Assembly (NCBI GenBank): GCA_021794015.1
Contig: JAJYRQ010000001.1
Span: 125,340 to 189,339, forward strand
From: Deltaproteobacteria bacterium
GTDB taxonomy: Bacteria; Desulfobacterota; Binatia; Binatales; Binataceae
Reading direction: 5' to 3'
Length of the DNA: 64,000 bases
In this document: positions 16,645 through 25,680 of the stretch, piece by piece
Numbering within the stretch: the stretch's first letter is position 1
Layout of the letters: each line of letters opens with the position of its first letter
Program-made: the position numbers and the translations under genes
Notes under the pieces: generated by a model
Told to the model about the DNA's origin: nothing
The model's input: the letters and a program-made list of their open reading frames with translations, nothing else
Database searches by the model: none

Positions 16645-17920
16645 GTCCCTGCCGCTCAAGAAAGTAAGGATAGACCGCGCCGACGAGGTAAACCGACCCG
16701 GTAACGAGAATCGATTGGTCGGCCGGCGTCTCGGCAACGAGCCGCGCGATCGCAGCGCGCGGGTCGCGTTCGATCCTGGTCGGTACCTGGCCGGCGAAGG
16801 CGCTGGCGAGCGCCTCGGGTTCCAGCGGCCGTTTCTGGGGAACCCGGGTCAGGGTCGCGTCCTGCACCCGAGCGGCAAGCATCGCGGCCATCCGCTCCCA
16901 CGGCTTATCGGCCAGGCAGGCGAACAGGAGCCTGGGCTGCAGCGCGGCTCCGTAGTCGGCATCAATGGCCTCCAGCAGCGCCTTAAGCCCCAGTTCGTTG
17001 TGCGCGCAATCGAGGATAACCAGCGGCCGGCGGCTCACCGTGTCGAAACGGCCCGGCCACTGGACGTTGGCCAGTCCGGCGCGCAGGTGAGCCTCCTTAA
17101 GCGGGACGCCCAGCTCTTGAAGCATCTCCAGCGCGGCCAGCGCGATGGCGGCGTTCTCTCGCTGAAAGCCGCCGGCCAGCCCCAGCGTGAGCCCAGTAAG
17201 CCTAAGTTCCCAGCCGTGGTAGTCGAGCAGGCGGCCCGGGCCGGCAAGCCAGGCGAAATCGCGGCCGATGATTCTGCTTGGGCTCCGGCGCTGGGCCGCA
17301 ATTGCGGTTAACACCTCGACCGCCTCGCTCGCGCGGGTCCCGATTACCACCGGCGTGGCGGGCTTGATGATTCCGCCCTTTTCCCGGGCGATCGCGCTGA
17401 GCGTGTGGCCCAGCCGATCGGTATGGTCAAAGCCGATCGGCGTGATGACGCTTAAAAGCGGCGCCAGCACATTGGTCGAGTCGAGTCGGCCGCCCAAGCC
17501 GGTTTCCACCACCGCCAGGTCGACCTCGACTTCGGCGAAATAGAGAAACATGAGCGCCACCGTGAACTCGAAAAAAGTGAGTCCCAGGCCGGCGCGCTCG
17601 TAGACCGTGCGCAGCCGTCTGATGTAGCCAAGCATCGTCTCCAGCGCCATCTCGCGGCCCGCCACCCGCGTGCGCTCGGTCAGCCGCACCAGGTGCGGCT
17701 TGGTGTAGAGCCCGCAGCGCAGCCCGGCAGCGCGCAGGCAGCTTTCGATCATCGCCGCGACCGAGCCTTTGCCCTTGGTGCCGGCGATGTGGACGGCGCG
17801 CAGGCGGCGGTGCGGATTGCCGATGAGGGCGAGCGCCCGTTCCATCCGCTCAAGCTTGTAGATTTCGCCCCGCGCTTCGAGCGAGTAAAGCCAGTTCAGC
17901 GCTTCGCTTTGCGGCTCCAT
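16613..17920 (-). CDS. folC: bifunctional dihydrofolate synthase / folylpolyglutamate synthase
   Basis: The 435-residue protein has the Mur-ligase-type P-loop GTKGKGS at 47-53, a KPHLVRLTERTRV segment at about 74-86, ETGLGGRLDSTNV near 135-147, and a DCAHNE motif in the C-terminal domain. This is the FolC pattern for ATP-dependent addition of glutamate to dihydropteroate and folates. It follows accD after 75 bp, the largest gap in the run, and overlaps lptD. The accD-folC pair is common in proteobacteria. Here it sits downstream of trpBA, so its expression may partly follow the trp promoter. Confidence 0.93.
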   Translation of the reverse strand: MEPQSEALNWLYSLEARGEIYKLERMERALALIGNPHRRLRAVHIAGTKGKGSVAAMIESCLRAAGLRCGLYTKPHLVRLTERTRVAGREMALETMLGYIRRLRTVYERAGLGLTFFEFTVALMFLYFAEVEVDLAVVETGLGGRLDSTNVLAPLLSVITPIGFDHTDRLGHTLSAIAREKGGIIKPATPVVIGTRASEAVEVLTAIAAQRRSPSRIIGRDFAWLAGPGRLLDYHGWELRLTGLTLGLAGGFQRENAAIALAALEMLQELGVPLKEAHLRAGLANVQWPGRFDTVSRRPLVILDCAHNELGLKALLEAIDADYGAALQPRLLFACLADKPWERMAAMLAARVQDATLTRVPQKRPLEPEALASAFAGQVPTRIERDPRAAIARLVAETPADQSILVTGSVYLVGAVYPYFLERQGRAALFPEAEG

Positions 17921-17995
17921 CGGCGAAAACCAAGGAAACGACCAGACGGCAGCCCGGACGCCGCAGGCTGCGGGCCGACCGCGCGCAAAAGCCGC

Positions 17996-18862
17996 TCAGC
18001 CCCCGGCCAAGACAGTCGGCGCCAGGGCGCGCCGTCGCCCAGGCGCCAGCAGGACGAGCAGGCGCGCCAGGGTGGAACGCATCAGGTGGCGCGGCACAAT
18101 GGCATCCAGCATACCATGGGCCAGCATAAACTCGGCCCGCTGAAAATTCTCCGGCAGCCGCTCGTGCGTGGTCTGTTCGATCACGCGCCGTCCGGCAAAG
18201 CCGATTAGTGCTCCCGGTTCGGCCAGGTTCAAGTCTCCCTGCATGGCGAAGGAAGCGGCCACGCCGCCGGTCGTTGGGTCGCACAGCACCGAAAGGTACG
18301 GCAGCCGGCGCTCCCGCAGCCGCGCTATCGCGCATGATACCTTGGCCATCTGCATGAGGCTAAGCGTACCCTCCTGCATGCGGGCGCCGCCCGAGGTGCT
18401 GAAGATGACCACCGGCAGGCGGGCTTGAGCCGCCCGCTCGAAAAGCCGGCTAAGCTTCTCGCCCACCACGGTCCCCATGCTGCCGCCCATGAAGCCGAAG
18501 TCCATCACGGCGAGCGCAAGCGCTCGCCCCTCGATTCGGCCCAGTCCGACGCTTACCGCGTCGAGCCGGCCGGTTTTGCGGCGCGCCTCTTCCAGCCGCT
18601 TGGGATACGGTTTGGCGTCGGCGAAGCCCAAGGGATCGCCGGGCGCCAGGTCGGCAAACAGCTCGCGCCATGAGCCGGGGTCAAGGGTTACCGCCAGCCG
18701 CTGCTCCAGGGTGAGCCGCAAGTGATGGCCGCACTTGGGGCAGACGTTGAGGTTGCGCTCGACCTCCTTGCGGAAGGCAATCTGCCCGCAGCCCGGGCAT
18801 TTCACCCACAGCTCTTCGGGTCGAGCCCGCGCCGCGACGGCTTCTGTCGTGCTAGAGGTCAT
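17996..18862 (-). CDS. accD: acetyl-CoA carboxylase carboxyltransferase subunit beta
   Basis: The 288-residue protein has the N-terminal four-cysteine zinc finger (Cys22, Cys25, Cys41, Cys44) of bacterial AccD and a carboxyltransferase/crotonase-type domain. That domain includes a VGEKLSRLFERA helix, the STSGGARMQEG segment and a PTTGGVAAS loop. With AccA it transfers the carboxyl group from biotin to acetyl-CoA, the first step in fatty-acid synthesis. The start codon overlaps the end of trpA by 11 bp. The trpA-accD-folC order is also known from proteobacteria. Confidence 0.95.
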   Translation of the reverse strand: MTSSTTEAVAARARPEELWVKCPGCGQIAFRKEVERNLNVCPKCGHHLRLTLEQRLAVTLDPGSWRELFADLAPGDPLGFADAKPYPKRLEEARRKTGRLDAVSVGLGRIEGRALALAVMDFGFMGGSMGTVVGEKLSRLFERAAQARLPVVIFSTSGGARMQEGTLSLMQMAKVSCAIARLRERRLPYLSVLCDPTTGGVAASFAMQGDLNLAEPGALIGFAGRRVIEQTTHERLPENFQRAEFMLAHGMLDAIVPRHLMRSTLARLLVLLAPGRRRALAPTVLAGG

Positions 18863-19694
18863 CCGGTGGCTGCGCCTGGCGCGGGCCGCCCGCGCGTGCC
18901 TGGCGCATGGCCGCTTTCATCTGCCCGGCCAGGGCGCCGACCGCCTCGAGGGCCTCCGCCGAGGCGCCGTGGCGCTCGATGAGCAGCGAAAAGGCGCTGC
19001 CGACGACCGCGGCGTCGGCAAAGGAGGCCACCGCGGCCGCCTGCGCGGGCGTTGAAATGCCGAAGCCGACGCCAATCGGGAGATCGGTCAGTCGGCGCAA
19101 CGCCGCTACCCGCGGCTCCAGCTCGCTTGGCAGCTTGTCGCGCACCCCGGTCACCCCGGCCACTGAAACGTAGTAGAGAAAGCCGCGGGCCATCCGGACG
19201 ATGCGCGCGGCGCGCGCGGCCGGCGTGGTCGGCGCTAGCAGGTGGATTAGGTCCAGGCCGCAAGCGCGCGCGGGTCTGCGCAACTCGCCCGCTTCCTCGG
19301 GCGGCAAATCGACGATCAGGAGGCCGTCAACGCCCGCTCGCCCCGCGTCGGCGCAAAACCGCGCGCACCCATAGCGCAGCACCGGGTTGAAGTAGCCGAA
19401 CAGCACCAGCGCAATCTGGCTGCGCGAGCGCAGCCGGGCGACCAGCGCCAGGATTTTGTCGACCGAGGCGCCGGCCCTTAGCCCGCGCTCCAGGGCGCGC
19501 TGGTTGGCCGGACCGTCGGCTGCCGGGTCGGAAAAAGGGACGCCCAGCTCGACGAGGTCGGCGCCGCGCGCCTCGAGCTCGAGGACCAGCGACTCGGTCT
19601 GCTCAAGCGTCGGGTCGCCGGCAACGATAAAAGGCACGAGCGCCGGCTCGCGCCGCCGGCGCAGTTGCGCGAATGTTTTCTCGATCCGATTCAT
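18852..19694 (-). CDS. trpA: tryptophan synthase alpha chain
   Basis: The 280-residue TIM-barrel protein contains the TrpA signature around [16 protein letters not shown] (Glu and Asp catalytic residues) and a VAGVTGVR loop. A C-terminal glycine-rich phosphate-binding part (VGFGIST) follows. It cleaves indole-3-glycerol phosphate to indole, which passes to TrpB. Its start overlaps the trpB stop by 4 bp and its end overlaps accD by 11 bp, so it is translated as part of the compact operon. Confidence 0.95.
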   Translation of the reverse strand: MNRIEKTFAQLRRRREPALVPFIVAGDPTLEQTESLVLELEARGADLVELGVPFSDPAADGPANQRALERGLRAGASVDKILALVARLRSRSQIALVLFGYFNPVLRYGCARFCADAGRAGVDGLLIVDLPPEEAGELRRPARACGLDLIHLLAPTTPAARAARIVRMARGFLYYVSVAGVTGVRDKLPSELEPRVAALRRLTDLPIGVGFGISTPAQAAAVASFADAAVVGSAFSLLIERHGASAEALEAVGALAGQMKAAMRQARAGGPRQAQPPDDL

Positions 19695-20947
19695 CCCGCC
19701 GTAGCGCGCTCGGCCGCAGGCTCGGCGCCGTCAAGTGTCAGACCGGCGTGGGCTGCGATGGTCTGCATGTCCTTGTCGCCGCGGCCTGAGAGATTGACTA
19801 TTATGACACGCTCGCTGCCCAACGAAGGAGCCAGGGCTGCCGCGTAGGCAACGGCGTGCGCGCTCTCAAGCGCGCTGATGATGCCCTCGGTCTCGGCCAG
19901 CAGGGCGACGGCCTTAAGCGCCTGTTCGTCGGTAACGGCCGTATACTGAACCCGGCCGATGTCTTTAAGGTAGCTGTGCTCGGGGCCGACTCCCGGGTAA
20001 TCCAGGCCGGCCGCGATCGAGTGGGTTTCTCGAATCTGGCCGAATTCGTCTTGCAGCAGGTAGGTGCGGTTGCCGTGCAGCACGCCGACGCTGCCGGCGA
20101 CCAGGGTGGCCGCGTGTGCCGGTCCATCCAGGCCCTTGCCGGCCGCTTCCACCCCGACCATCTTCACCGCGGCGTCTTTGAGAAAGGGATAAAACAGTCC
20201 GATCGCGTTTGAGCCGCCGTTGACACACGCCACCAGAAAGTCGGGAAGCCGCCGCTCGCGGCGTAGCACCTGGCGGCGCGCCTCGCGCCCGATGACCGAC
20301 TGGAAGTCGCGGACGATGAGCGGGTAGGGATGGGGCCCTGCCACCGTGCCGATCAGGTAGTAGGTGTCGCGCACGGTTGCGATCCAGTCGCGCAGCGCTT
20401 CGTTGAGCGCGTCTTTGAGCGTCTTGCTGCCCGACTCGACCGGGTTGACTCGGGCGCCGAGCAGTTTCATCCGCAAGACGTTGAGCGCCTGCCGCTCGAC
20501 GTCGAGCCGCCCCATGAAAATCTCGCACTTGAGGCCGAACAGCGCCGCCATCGTGGCGGCTGCGACGCCGTGCTGGCCGGCGCCGGTCTCGGCCGTCAGG
20601 CGCGATTTCTTCATGCGCACGGCCAGCAGCGCCTGGCCCAGCGTATTGTTGACCTTGTGGGCGCCGGTGTGGCAGAGGTCCTCGCGCTTGAGGTAAATTT
20701 TCGCTCCGCCCAGGCGCTGGGTCAGGTTGCGCGCGAAATAAAGCGGCGTGGGACGGCCGACATAGTCGGCGGCATAGCGCGCCAGTTGGGCGCTGAAAGC
20801 CGGGTCGCGCCGGGCCTGCTTGTATGACTGCTCGAGCTCGTACAGAGCCGGCATCAGCGTTTCCGCCACGTAGCGGCCCCCGTAGGCACCGAACCAGCCG
20901 CGGCTGTCAGGCACTCTTCGGCTTCGCTCAGGGCAGGCCCTTGGCAT
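19691..20947 (-). CDS. trpB: tryptophan synthase beta chain
   Basis: The 418-residue PLP enzyme has the [15 protein letters not shown] segment with the cofactor lysine at about Lys98, a GAGQHGVA loop and a glycine-rich GGSNAIG phosphate site. It joins indole and serine to tryptophan. The ATG at 20947 has a perfect AGGAGG ten bases upstream and lies inside the trpF coding end, giving a 20-bp overlap. A GTG at 20914 would give a more standard N-terminus but has no good ribosome-binding site. With the upstream start, residues 5-11 are encoded by a short dispersed repeat (CPERSRR type) that seems to have inserted at the gene junction. Confidence 0.93.
   Translation of the reverse strand: MPRACPERSRRVPDSRGWFGAYGGRYVAETLMPALYELEQSYKQARRDPAFSAQLARYAADYVGRPTPLYFARNLTQRLGGAKIYLKREDLCHTGAHKVNNTLGQALLAVRMKKSRLTAETGAGQHGVAAATMAALFGLKCEIFMGRLDVERQALNVLRMKLLGARVNPVESGSKTLKDALNEALRDWIATVRDTYYLIGTVAGPHPYPLIVRDFQSVIGREARRQVLRRERRLPDFLVACVNGGSNAIGLFYPFLKDAAVKMVGVEAAGKGLDGPAHAATLVAGSVGVLHGNRTYLLQDEFGQIRETHSIAAGLDYPGVGPEHSYLKDIGRVQYTAVTDEQALKAVALLAETEGIISALESAHAVAYAAALAPSLGSERVIIVNLSGRGDKDMQTIAAHAGLTLDGAEPAAERATAG
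20915..20935 (-). repeat. CPERSRR-encoding dispersed repeat at the trpF/trpB junction
   Basis: The minus strand reads TGCCCTGAGCGAAGCCGAAG here, a short repeat type I recall as dispersed in many environmental bacterial genomes, where it leaves the peptide CPERSRR in coding frames. It contains the trpF stop codon (TGA at 20930-20928) and forms codons 5-11 of trpB. Only this copy was seen in the window. Confidence 0.5.
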
Positions 20948-21539
20948 GGGCAATAAACCTCCTGAGCTTCTGATGGTCCTTGATCCCGGGCCGCGACTCA
21001 ACTCCGCCGGCAACGTCCACCCCGTAGGGCTGGAGCGCGCGCACCTGGGCTACGTTGTCGGGGTCAAGGCCGCCGGCGATGAATACCCGGCCAAGATCGA
21101 GCCGAGCCAACGCCGCCAGGTCGAGCCTGCGGCCCGTGCCGCCGAAAAGACCCGGTTCGAATGCGTCCAGCAGCAGGTAATCGGCAAAGCCAAGCGCGCG
21201 CTGCGCATCGAGCAGGAAAGAGGCCGTGCGCAGGCGGATCGCCCGGATGACCGGCACCGGCCATCCGCCGAGTTCCTCTTCGCTTTCGTCTCCGTGAAAC
21301 TGGAGCAGCGCCAAGCCCAGCTCGGCGCGGTGCTTTTCGACGCAGGCGCGCGCGGCGTTGACGAAAACGCCCACCAGCGGGATGCGCGCGCCGAGTGCGG
21401 CGCGAACCTCACGGGCTCGTTCAAGGCTGACGTAGCGCGGGCTCGGCTGGTAGAAATTGAGTCCGATCAGGTCGGCGCCCAGCTCGAGCGCGGCCCGGGC
21501 GTCCTCGCAGCGGGTAATGCCGCAGATTTTGACCTTCAT
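20928..21539 (-). CDS. trpF: phosphoribosylanthranilate isomerase
   Basis: The 203-residue TIM barrel begins with [12 protein letters not shown], the TrpF signature with the catalytic cysteine. It includes the conserved GVFVN strand, an [15 protein letters not shown] loop with the catalytic aspartate, and a C-terminal [15 protein letters not shown] phosphate-binding segment. It converts phosphoribosylanthranilate to the ribulose isomer for TrpC. The start overlaps trpC by 4 bp. The final codons run into the dispersed repeat that also forms the start of trpB. Confidence 0.95.
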   Translation of the reverse strand: MKVKICGITRCEDARAALELGADLIGLNFYQPSPRYVSLERAREVRAALGARIPLVGVFVNAARACVEKHRAELGLALLQFHGDESEEELGGWPVPVIRAIRLRTASFLLDAQRALGFADYLLLDAFEPGLFGGTGRRLDLAALARLDLGRVFIAGGLDPDNVAQVRALQPYGVDVAGGVESRPGIKDHQKLRRFIAHAKGLP

Positions 21540-22351
21540 TGGGCTTGGTTGGCCTTGCCTTCCTCGAGCCGGGCAAATTCCGCGATAAGCTCCGCCAGCC
21601 GGGCCGCCGGCGCATCGCCGCGCAAAAGGCTCTCGCCGACCAGGAAAGCGCCGGCGCCGGCACGCGCCAGCCGTCTTAGGTCAGCCGCCGATTCGATTCC
21701 GCTTTCTGCAATGATCAGCGCGGACCCGCGGTAGCCGCCAAGCAGGCGCTCGGTCAGCGTCATATCGACCGCAAAGGTGTGAAGGTCGCGGCTGTTAATC
21801 CCCACCACCTCGGGTCCTACCTTAAGCGCTTGCTCGAACTCCGTTTGGCTGTGGACCTCCACCACTGCCGAGAGTCCCAGGTCGCCGGCCTGCCGGTAAA
21901 GGTCGGCCAGATGCGCCGGCTTAAGCATCGCCGCGATAAGCAGCACTGCGTCGGCGCCGTGCGCCCGCGCTTGGTAAAGCTGGTAGGGATCGAAGATGAA
22001 GTCTTTGCGCAAAAGCGGCAGATTCACGACCGCGCGGGCCGCCTCGAGGTCGGCCAGGGAGCCCTCGAAATGCCGGTCGGTCAGCACCGAAACGGCCGCG
22101 GCGCCGGCCTGCGCATACTGGCGCGCGAGGGCAGCGCAGTCGAGCTCTGGCCGAATCGGCCCCCGGCTGGGTGAGGCCCGCTTGATCTCGGCGATTATTG
22201 CGGGCCGGCGCTGCCTTAGCGCCTGGGCCAGCGAGCGCGGAGGGGGAGTCGATGCGGCTCTTTCCATCAATGGTTCGGACGCAACCGCTTTTTTCTGCTG
22301 CTCGACCTCGGCGCGTTTGGCGGCAAGGATCCGCTCGAGCACCGAGCTCAC
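21536..22351 (-). CDS. trpC: indole-3-glycerol phosphate synthase
   Basis: The 271-residue protein shows the TrpC hallmarks IIAEIKRASPSRGPI (about 52-66), LLRKDFIFDPYQLYQARAHGAD with the catalytic lysine, EVHSQTEFEQAL, and IAESGI toward the C-terminus. It performs ring closure and decarboxylation to indole-3-glycerol phosphate. Four-base overlaps with trpD upstream and trpF downstream indicate coupled translation. Confidence 0.95.
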   Translation of the reverse strand: MSSVLERILAAKRAEVEQQKKAVASEPLMERAASTPPPRSLAQALRQRRPAIIAEIKRASPSRGPIRPELDCAALARQYAQAGAAAVSVLTDRHFEGSLADLEAARAVVNLPLLRKDFIFDPYQLYQARAHGADAVLLIAAMLKPAHLADLYRQAGDLGLSAVVEVHSQTEFEQALKVGPEVVGINSRDLHTFAVDMTLTERLLGGYRGSALIIAESGIESAADLRRLARAGAGAFLVGESLLRGDAPAARLAELIAEFARLEEGKANQAQ

Positions 22352-23376
22352 GGCTCTTCCTCCAGGCTCGCTGCGCGCACCTTTTGCAGCGTTTCCCAGG
22401 GGCGCCCGCTATCGAGTAGCCGCGCGGCCAGCGCCACGCCTTGCGCCAGCGAGTTCGCCCGCCCGCCAACATAGATCGCCGCACCGCCATTGAGCGCCAG
22501 CACGTCCCGGGCCGGCCCGCGACGCCCGCTAAGCGCCGCTTCCATAAGCGCCGCGGCCTGGTCGGCGCTGGCTGCCCGCAGGCGGTCTGACTCAGCCGCG
22601 GCCAGACCGAACTCTTCGCATCGGACCTGGTACTGGCGTATCGGGGCGTCGCCACGCACCTCGGCCGCAGTGGTCGGCCCTCCCAGTGAAAGCTCATCGA
22701 GACCGTCCGCGCTGTGAACCACCAAGGCATGCCGAGTTTCCAAGGCGCGCAAAGCCTGTGCCATCGGCAGCACTAACCGGGCTTCGGCCACACCCAGAAG
22801 CTGCCGGGCAGGGAGGGCCGGATTGGCCAGGGGGGCGGCCAAATTGAAGGCGGTCCGAATCCCGAGCGTGCGCCGCAAACCAGCCAGGCTTTTCAGCACC
22901 GGATGGTAAGCCGGCGCAAAGATGAAACAAAAGCCGCACAGTTCAAGGCTTTGTTTAAGTTGCGCGGGCGCAAGCTCGATGCGCACGCCGAAGCGCTCGA
23001 GCAGGTCCGCAGCACCGACGGCTCCGCTGATTGCCCGGTTACCGTGCTTGGCGACGCGCACGCCAGCAGCGGCAGCCACCAGGGCCGCACCGGTCGAGAT
23101 GTTGAAGGTGCCCGCGCCGTCGCCGCCGGTGCCCGCGGTATCCAGCAGCTCGCCGTCTCCCAGCTCGGGCGTCCGGGCGCGCGCCCGCAGCGCGCGGGCG
23201 GCGCCGGTCAGCTCCTGCTCCTGCTCGCCCTTCATGCGCAAGGCGACCAGGAAGGCTGCCACCAAGGCTTGCGGCAGGGCGCCGTCGAGAATTTCATGGA
23301 AGACCGCCTCGGTTTGGGCCGCATCGAGCGTGCGGCCCGAGAGCAGTTCAAGCAGAGCATTACGCAGCACGCTCAC
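22348..23376 (-). CDS. trpD: anthranilate phosphoribosyltransferase
   Basis: The 342-residue protein has the conserved DTAGTGGDGAGTFNIST phosphoribosyl pyrophosphate site, the KHGNRA segment and the HSADGLDE motif of TrpD. It attaches the phosphoribosyl group to anthranilate. It is not fused to the glutamine amidotransferase trpG, which is a separate gene overlapping it by 4 bp. Length and motif order are standard. Confidence 0.95.
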   Translation of the reverse strand: MSVLRNALLELLSGRTLDAAQTEAVFHEILDGALPQALVAAFLVALRMKGEQEQELTGAARALRARARTPELGDGELLDTAGTGGDGAGTFNISTGAALVAAAAGVRVAKHGNRAISGAVGAADLLERFGVRIELAPAQLKQSLELCGFCFIFAPAYHPVLKSLAGLRRTLGIRTAFNLAAPLANPALPARQLLGVAEARLVLPMAQALRALETRHALVVHSADGLDELSLGGPTTAAEVRGDAPIRQYQVRCEEFGLAAAESDRLRAASADQAAALMEAALSGRRGPARDVLALNGGAAIYVGGRANSLAQGVALAARLLDSGRPWETLQKVRAASLEEEP

Positions 23377-23951
23377 CGAGCCACCAGGTCGAGGAAGTTC
23401 TTGAGTAGCGATTTGCCGTCGGGCGTCAGGATTGACTCAGGATGGAACTGGACGCCCTCGAGCGGCAGGCTTTTGTGCCTGAGTCCCATGATTTCGCCCT
23501 CGGCGGTGCGCGCGCTTACTTCCAGGCAATCGGGCACGCTGCCGGGATCGACCACCAGGGAATGATAGCGCATTGCCTCGAAGGGATTGGCGAGGCCGGC
23601 AAAGATGGTCCGATTGTCATGGATGATGGGCGAGGTCTTGCCGTGCATCAGGCGCCCGGCCCGTACGATCCGAGCGCCGAAGGCGGCGCCGATGCATTGG
23701 TGGCCCAGGCAGACACCGAGAATAGGTGCGAGCGGCTCGGGTTCGCTGAGCAACTGGAGCGAGAGCCCGGATTGCTCCGGTCTGCCGGGACCGGGGGAAA
23801 TCACGATCGCGTCCGGCTTGAGCGAGCGCACGCCGGCGGGGTTAATCGCGTCGTTGCGGCGCACCGTGAGCCCGGCGCCCAGTTCGGCCAGGTACTGCGC
23901 CAGGTTGTAGGTGAAGGAGTCGTAGTTATCGATCAGCAACAGGCGAGTCAT
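23373..23951 (-). CDS. trpG: anthranilate/aminodeoxychorismate synthase glutamine amidotransferase
   Basis: The 192-residue class I amidotransferase has the nucleophile Cys81 in GVCLGHQCIG, an ISPGPG oxyanion-site loop at 51-56 and the His-Glu pair in GVQFHPES near the C-terminus. It supplies ammonia to TrpE. In organisms with one copy it often also serves PabB for folate, and folC sits further down the same operon. It overlaps the end of trpE by 26 bp. Confidence 0.93.
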   Translation of the reverse strand: MTRLLLIDNYDSFTYNLAQYLAELGAGLTVRRNDAINPAGVRSLKPDAIVISPGPGRPEQSGLSLQLLSEPEPLAPILGVCLGHQCIGAAFGARIVRAGRLMHGKTSPIIHDNRTIFAGLANPFEAMRYHSLVVDPGSVPDCLEVSARTAEGEIMGLRHKSLPLEGVQFHPESILTPDGKSLLKNFLDLVAR

Positions 23952-25464
23952 CGGGGCCTCGCAAGTCGGCCTCTGCCTCCAGGGCGCGCGCGGCGCTGAG
24001 CGCGCGCACCGTGGCGCGGGCCTTGTTCACGGTTTCCTGGTACTCGGATGCGGGGTCGGAATCCGCCACGATTCCGCCGCCGGCCTGGATATAGACCCGG
24101 CCGCCCTTGACCAAGAGCGTGCGCAGCGCGATCGCCGTGTCGGTGTTGCCGGCGTAGCTGAAGTAGCCGACCGCGCCGGCGTAAACGCCGCGCCGTACCG
24201 GCTCCAACTCGTCGATTATTTCCATGGCGCGGATTTTGGGCGCTCCCGAGACCGTGCCCTGAGGAAACGTGGCGCGAAAAGCGTCGAACGCGTCGTACTC
24301 GGGCTTAAGCCTGCCGCGCACGTTGGAAACGATGTGCATCACGTGCGAGTAGCGCTCTACCGTCATCAGCTCGGTCACCTCGACCGAGCCGGTCTCGGCC
24401 ACGCGCCCGACGTCGTTGCGTCCCAAGTCCACCAGCATGACATGTTCCGCGCGCTCCTTGGGGTCGGCAAGCAGCTCCCGCTCCAGCCGCCGGTCTTCGT
24501 CCTCGCTGCGCCCGCGCGGTCGGGTGCCGGCAATCGGCCGCAGCGTTATTTCCCGGCCTTCCACCCGGACCATGGTTTCCGGGGAAGCGCCCACCAGGAC
24601 GTGGTCGTCCAGCTCCAGGTAGAACATGTAGGGCGACGGATTGATGGCGCGAAGGCTGCGGTAGAGGTTGAACGGATGGGCGGGGAGCGCCGCCTCGAAA
24701 CGCTGCGAGGGCACCACCTGGATCACGTCGCCGGCCGCGATGTACTCCTTGGCCCGGCGCACCACCTCCATATAGCTCTCGGCCGTCTGGTTCGAGCTGA
24801 TGGCGATCTCCCTGTCAGGGTCGAGAGGTGGGGAGGCAAGCCTCGGCAGCGTTGCGGGTTTTCCCAGGCGTTCGATTGCGCGGTCAAGGCTTTCGCGCGC
24901 GCTTAGGTAGGCGGCGTGTGCGGTGGCGAATTCATCCACGGACGCCGCGGCGACAATTTTCAGGGCTTGCCGCAGGTTGTCAAAGATCAGCACCGTATCG
25001 GTCACCATCAGGCAAAGGTCCGGCGTTCCCAACTCGTCGCGGGCCAGCGCCGGCAGGCGCTCGAAGTGGCGCACGATATCGTAGGCGAGAAAGCCGACTG
25101 CGCCGCCGAAAAAGCGGGGAAGCTGCTCCAGCGGCGGCGTCCGGTAGCGCTGCATCTCGGCCCGCAGTGCGGTGAACGGGTTGTCCACAGACTTGACCTC
25201 GACGCCGCGGCCGGGCCGGATGATCTCGAAACGTCCCTGACGCGCCCTGAAGACCTTCGCCGGGCGAGAGCCAAGAAAGGTATAGCGCGCCCACTTCTCG
25301 CCGCCCCGCACGCTTTCCAGCAGGAACGAGTAGGGTGGCTCGGCAATCTTGAGGTAAGCCGAGACCGGAGTTTCTAGGTCGGCAGGCACCTCGGTCCAAA
25401 CCGGCACCAGGTTGAAGCCCTGGGCGGCAAGCTGGTCGAGCTCGCGCTCGCTTGTGACGGTCAT
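23926..25464 (-). CDS. trpE: anthranilate synthase component I
   Basis: The 512-residue chorismate-utilising enzyme carries the LLES element (about 48-51) of the tryptophan feedback-inhibition site. The long chorismate-binding C-terminal domain includes PIAGTRPRG, LVDLGRNDVGRV, FRATFPQGTVSGAPK and QAGGGIVADSDP segments. It is the first structural gene of the operon, 53 bp after the attenuator T-run. The Shine-Dalgarno sequence is weak (GGAA region). Both enzyme-level (LLES) and transcript-level (attenuator) tryptophan control are therefore visible. A decayed fragment resembling its 5' end is found at 27931-28110. Confidence 0.95.
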   Translation of the reverse strand: MTVTSERELDQLAAQGFNLVPVWTEVPADLETPVSAYLKIAEPPYSFLLESVRGGEKWARYTFLGSRPAKVFRARQGRFEIIRPGRGVEVKSVDNPFTALRAEMQRYRTPPLEQLPRFFGGAVGFLAYDIVRHFERLPALARDELGTPDLCLMVTDTVLIFDNLRQALKIVAAASVDEFATAHAAYLSARESLDRAIERLGKPATLPRLASPPLDPDREIAISSNQTAESYMEVVRRAKEYIAAGDVIQVVPSQRFEAALPAHPFNLYRSLRAINPSPYMFYLELDDHVLVGASPETMVRVEGREITLRPIAGTRPRGRSEDEDRRLERELLADPKERAEHVMLVDLGRNDVGRVAETGSVEVTELMTVERYSHVMHIVSNVRGRLKPEYDAFDAFRATFPQGTVSGAPKIRAMEIIDELEPVRRGVYAGAVGYFSYAGNTDTAIALRTLLVKGGRVYIQAGGGIVADSDPASEYQETVNKARATVRALSAARALEAEADLRGPDDSPVADR

Positions 25465-25517
25465 TGCGTCAGTTCCGCGCCTGCTTCCCAGCGGGCGCCC
25501 TTCCCGCTACTCTCCAC

Positions 25518-25553
25518 AAAAACAAAAAGGCCGCCGGCATTACGCCCGCGGCC
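25518..25553 (-). terminator. trp attenuator (intrinsic terminator)
   Basis: On the minus strand GGCCGCGGGC (25553-25544), loop GTAAT, and GCCGGCGGCC (25538-25529) form a ten-position stem with one mismatch. It is followed directly by TTTTTGTTTTT (25528-25518). It lies between the leader peptide gene and trpE, as segments 3:4 of a classical attenuator. Confidence 0.9.
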
Positions 25554-25611
25554 CCTGTTGCCTTGTGCGCTGCGTTCGGAGAGCTCTACCGACCTCCAGC
25601 GCGGGCCGCGG
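25546..25611 (-). promoter_or_regulatory. trp antiterminator pairing
   Basis: CCGCGGCCC within the leader peptide codons (25611-25603) is exactly complementary over nine bases to GGGCCGCGG (25554-25546), the 5' arm of the terminator. A competing upstream pairing GCGCGG/CCGCGC lies just after the Trp codons. A ribosome stalled at the Trp codons would free segment 2 to pair with segment 3 and block the terminator. Confidence 0.8.
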
Positions 25612-25672
25612 TTTGGCCGCGCCACCACCAAGCGCCCCACGCTATCCAGAGTTGGTTCCGCGCCGCACTCAT
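25586..25672 (-). CDS. trpL: trp operon leader peptide
   Basis: This is a 28-codon open frame from ATG 25672 to TAG 25586. It contains five tryptophan codons, at positions 9, 12, 15, 16 and 17, including a run of three TGG. Such density of a rare amino acid directly upstream of trpE, with a terminator behind it, is diagnostic of a ribosome-mediated attenuation leader. The codons after the Trp run encode segment 2 of the antiterminator, and the stop codon lies between segments 2 and 3. No Shine-Dalgarno sequence is visible and the ATG is very close to the predicted transcription start, so translation may be leaderless. Confidence 0.85.
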   Translation of the reverse strand: MSAARNQLWIAWGAWWWRGQTAARAGGR

Positions 25673-25680
25673 CAGTCTAA

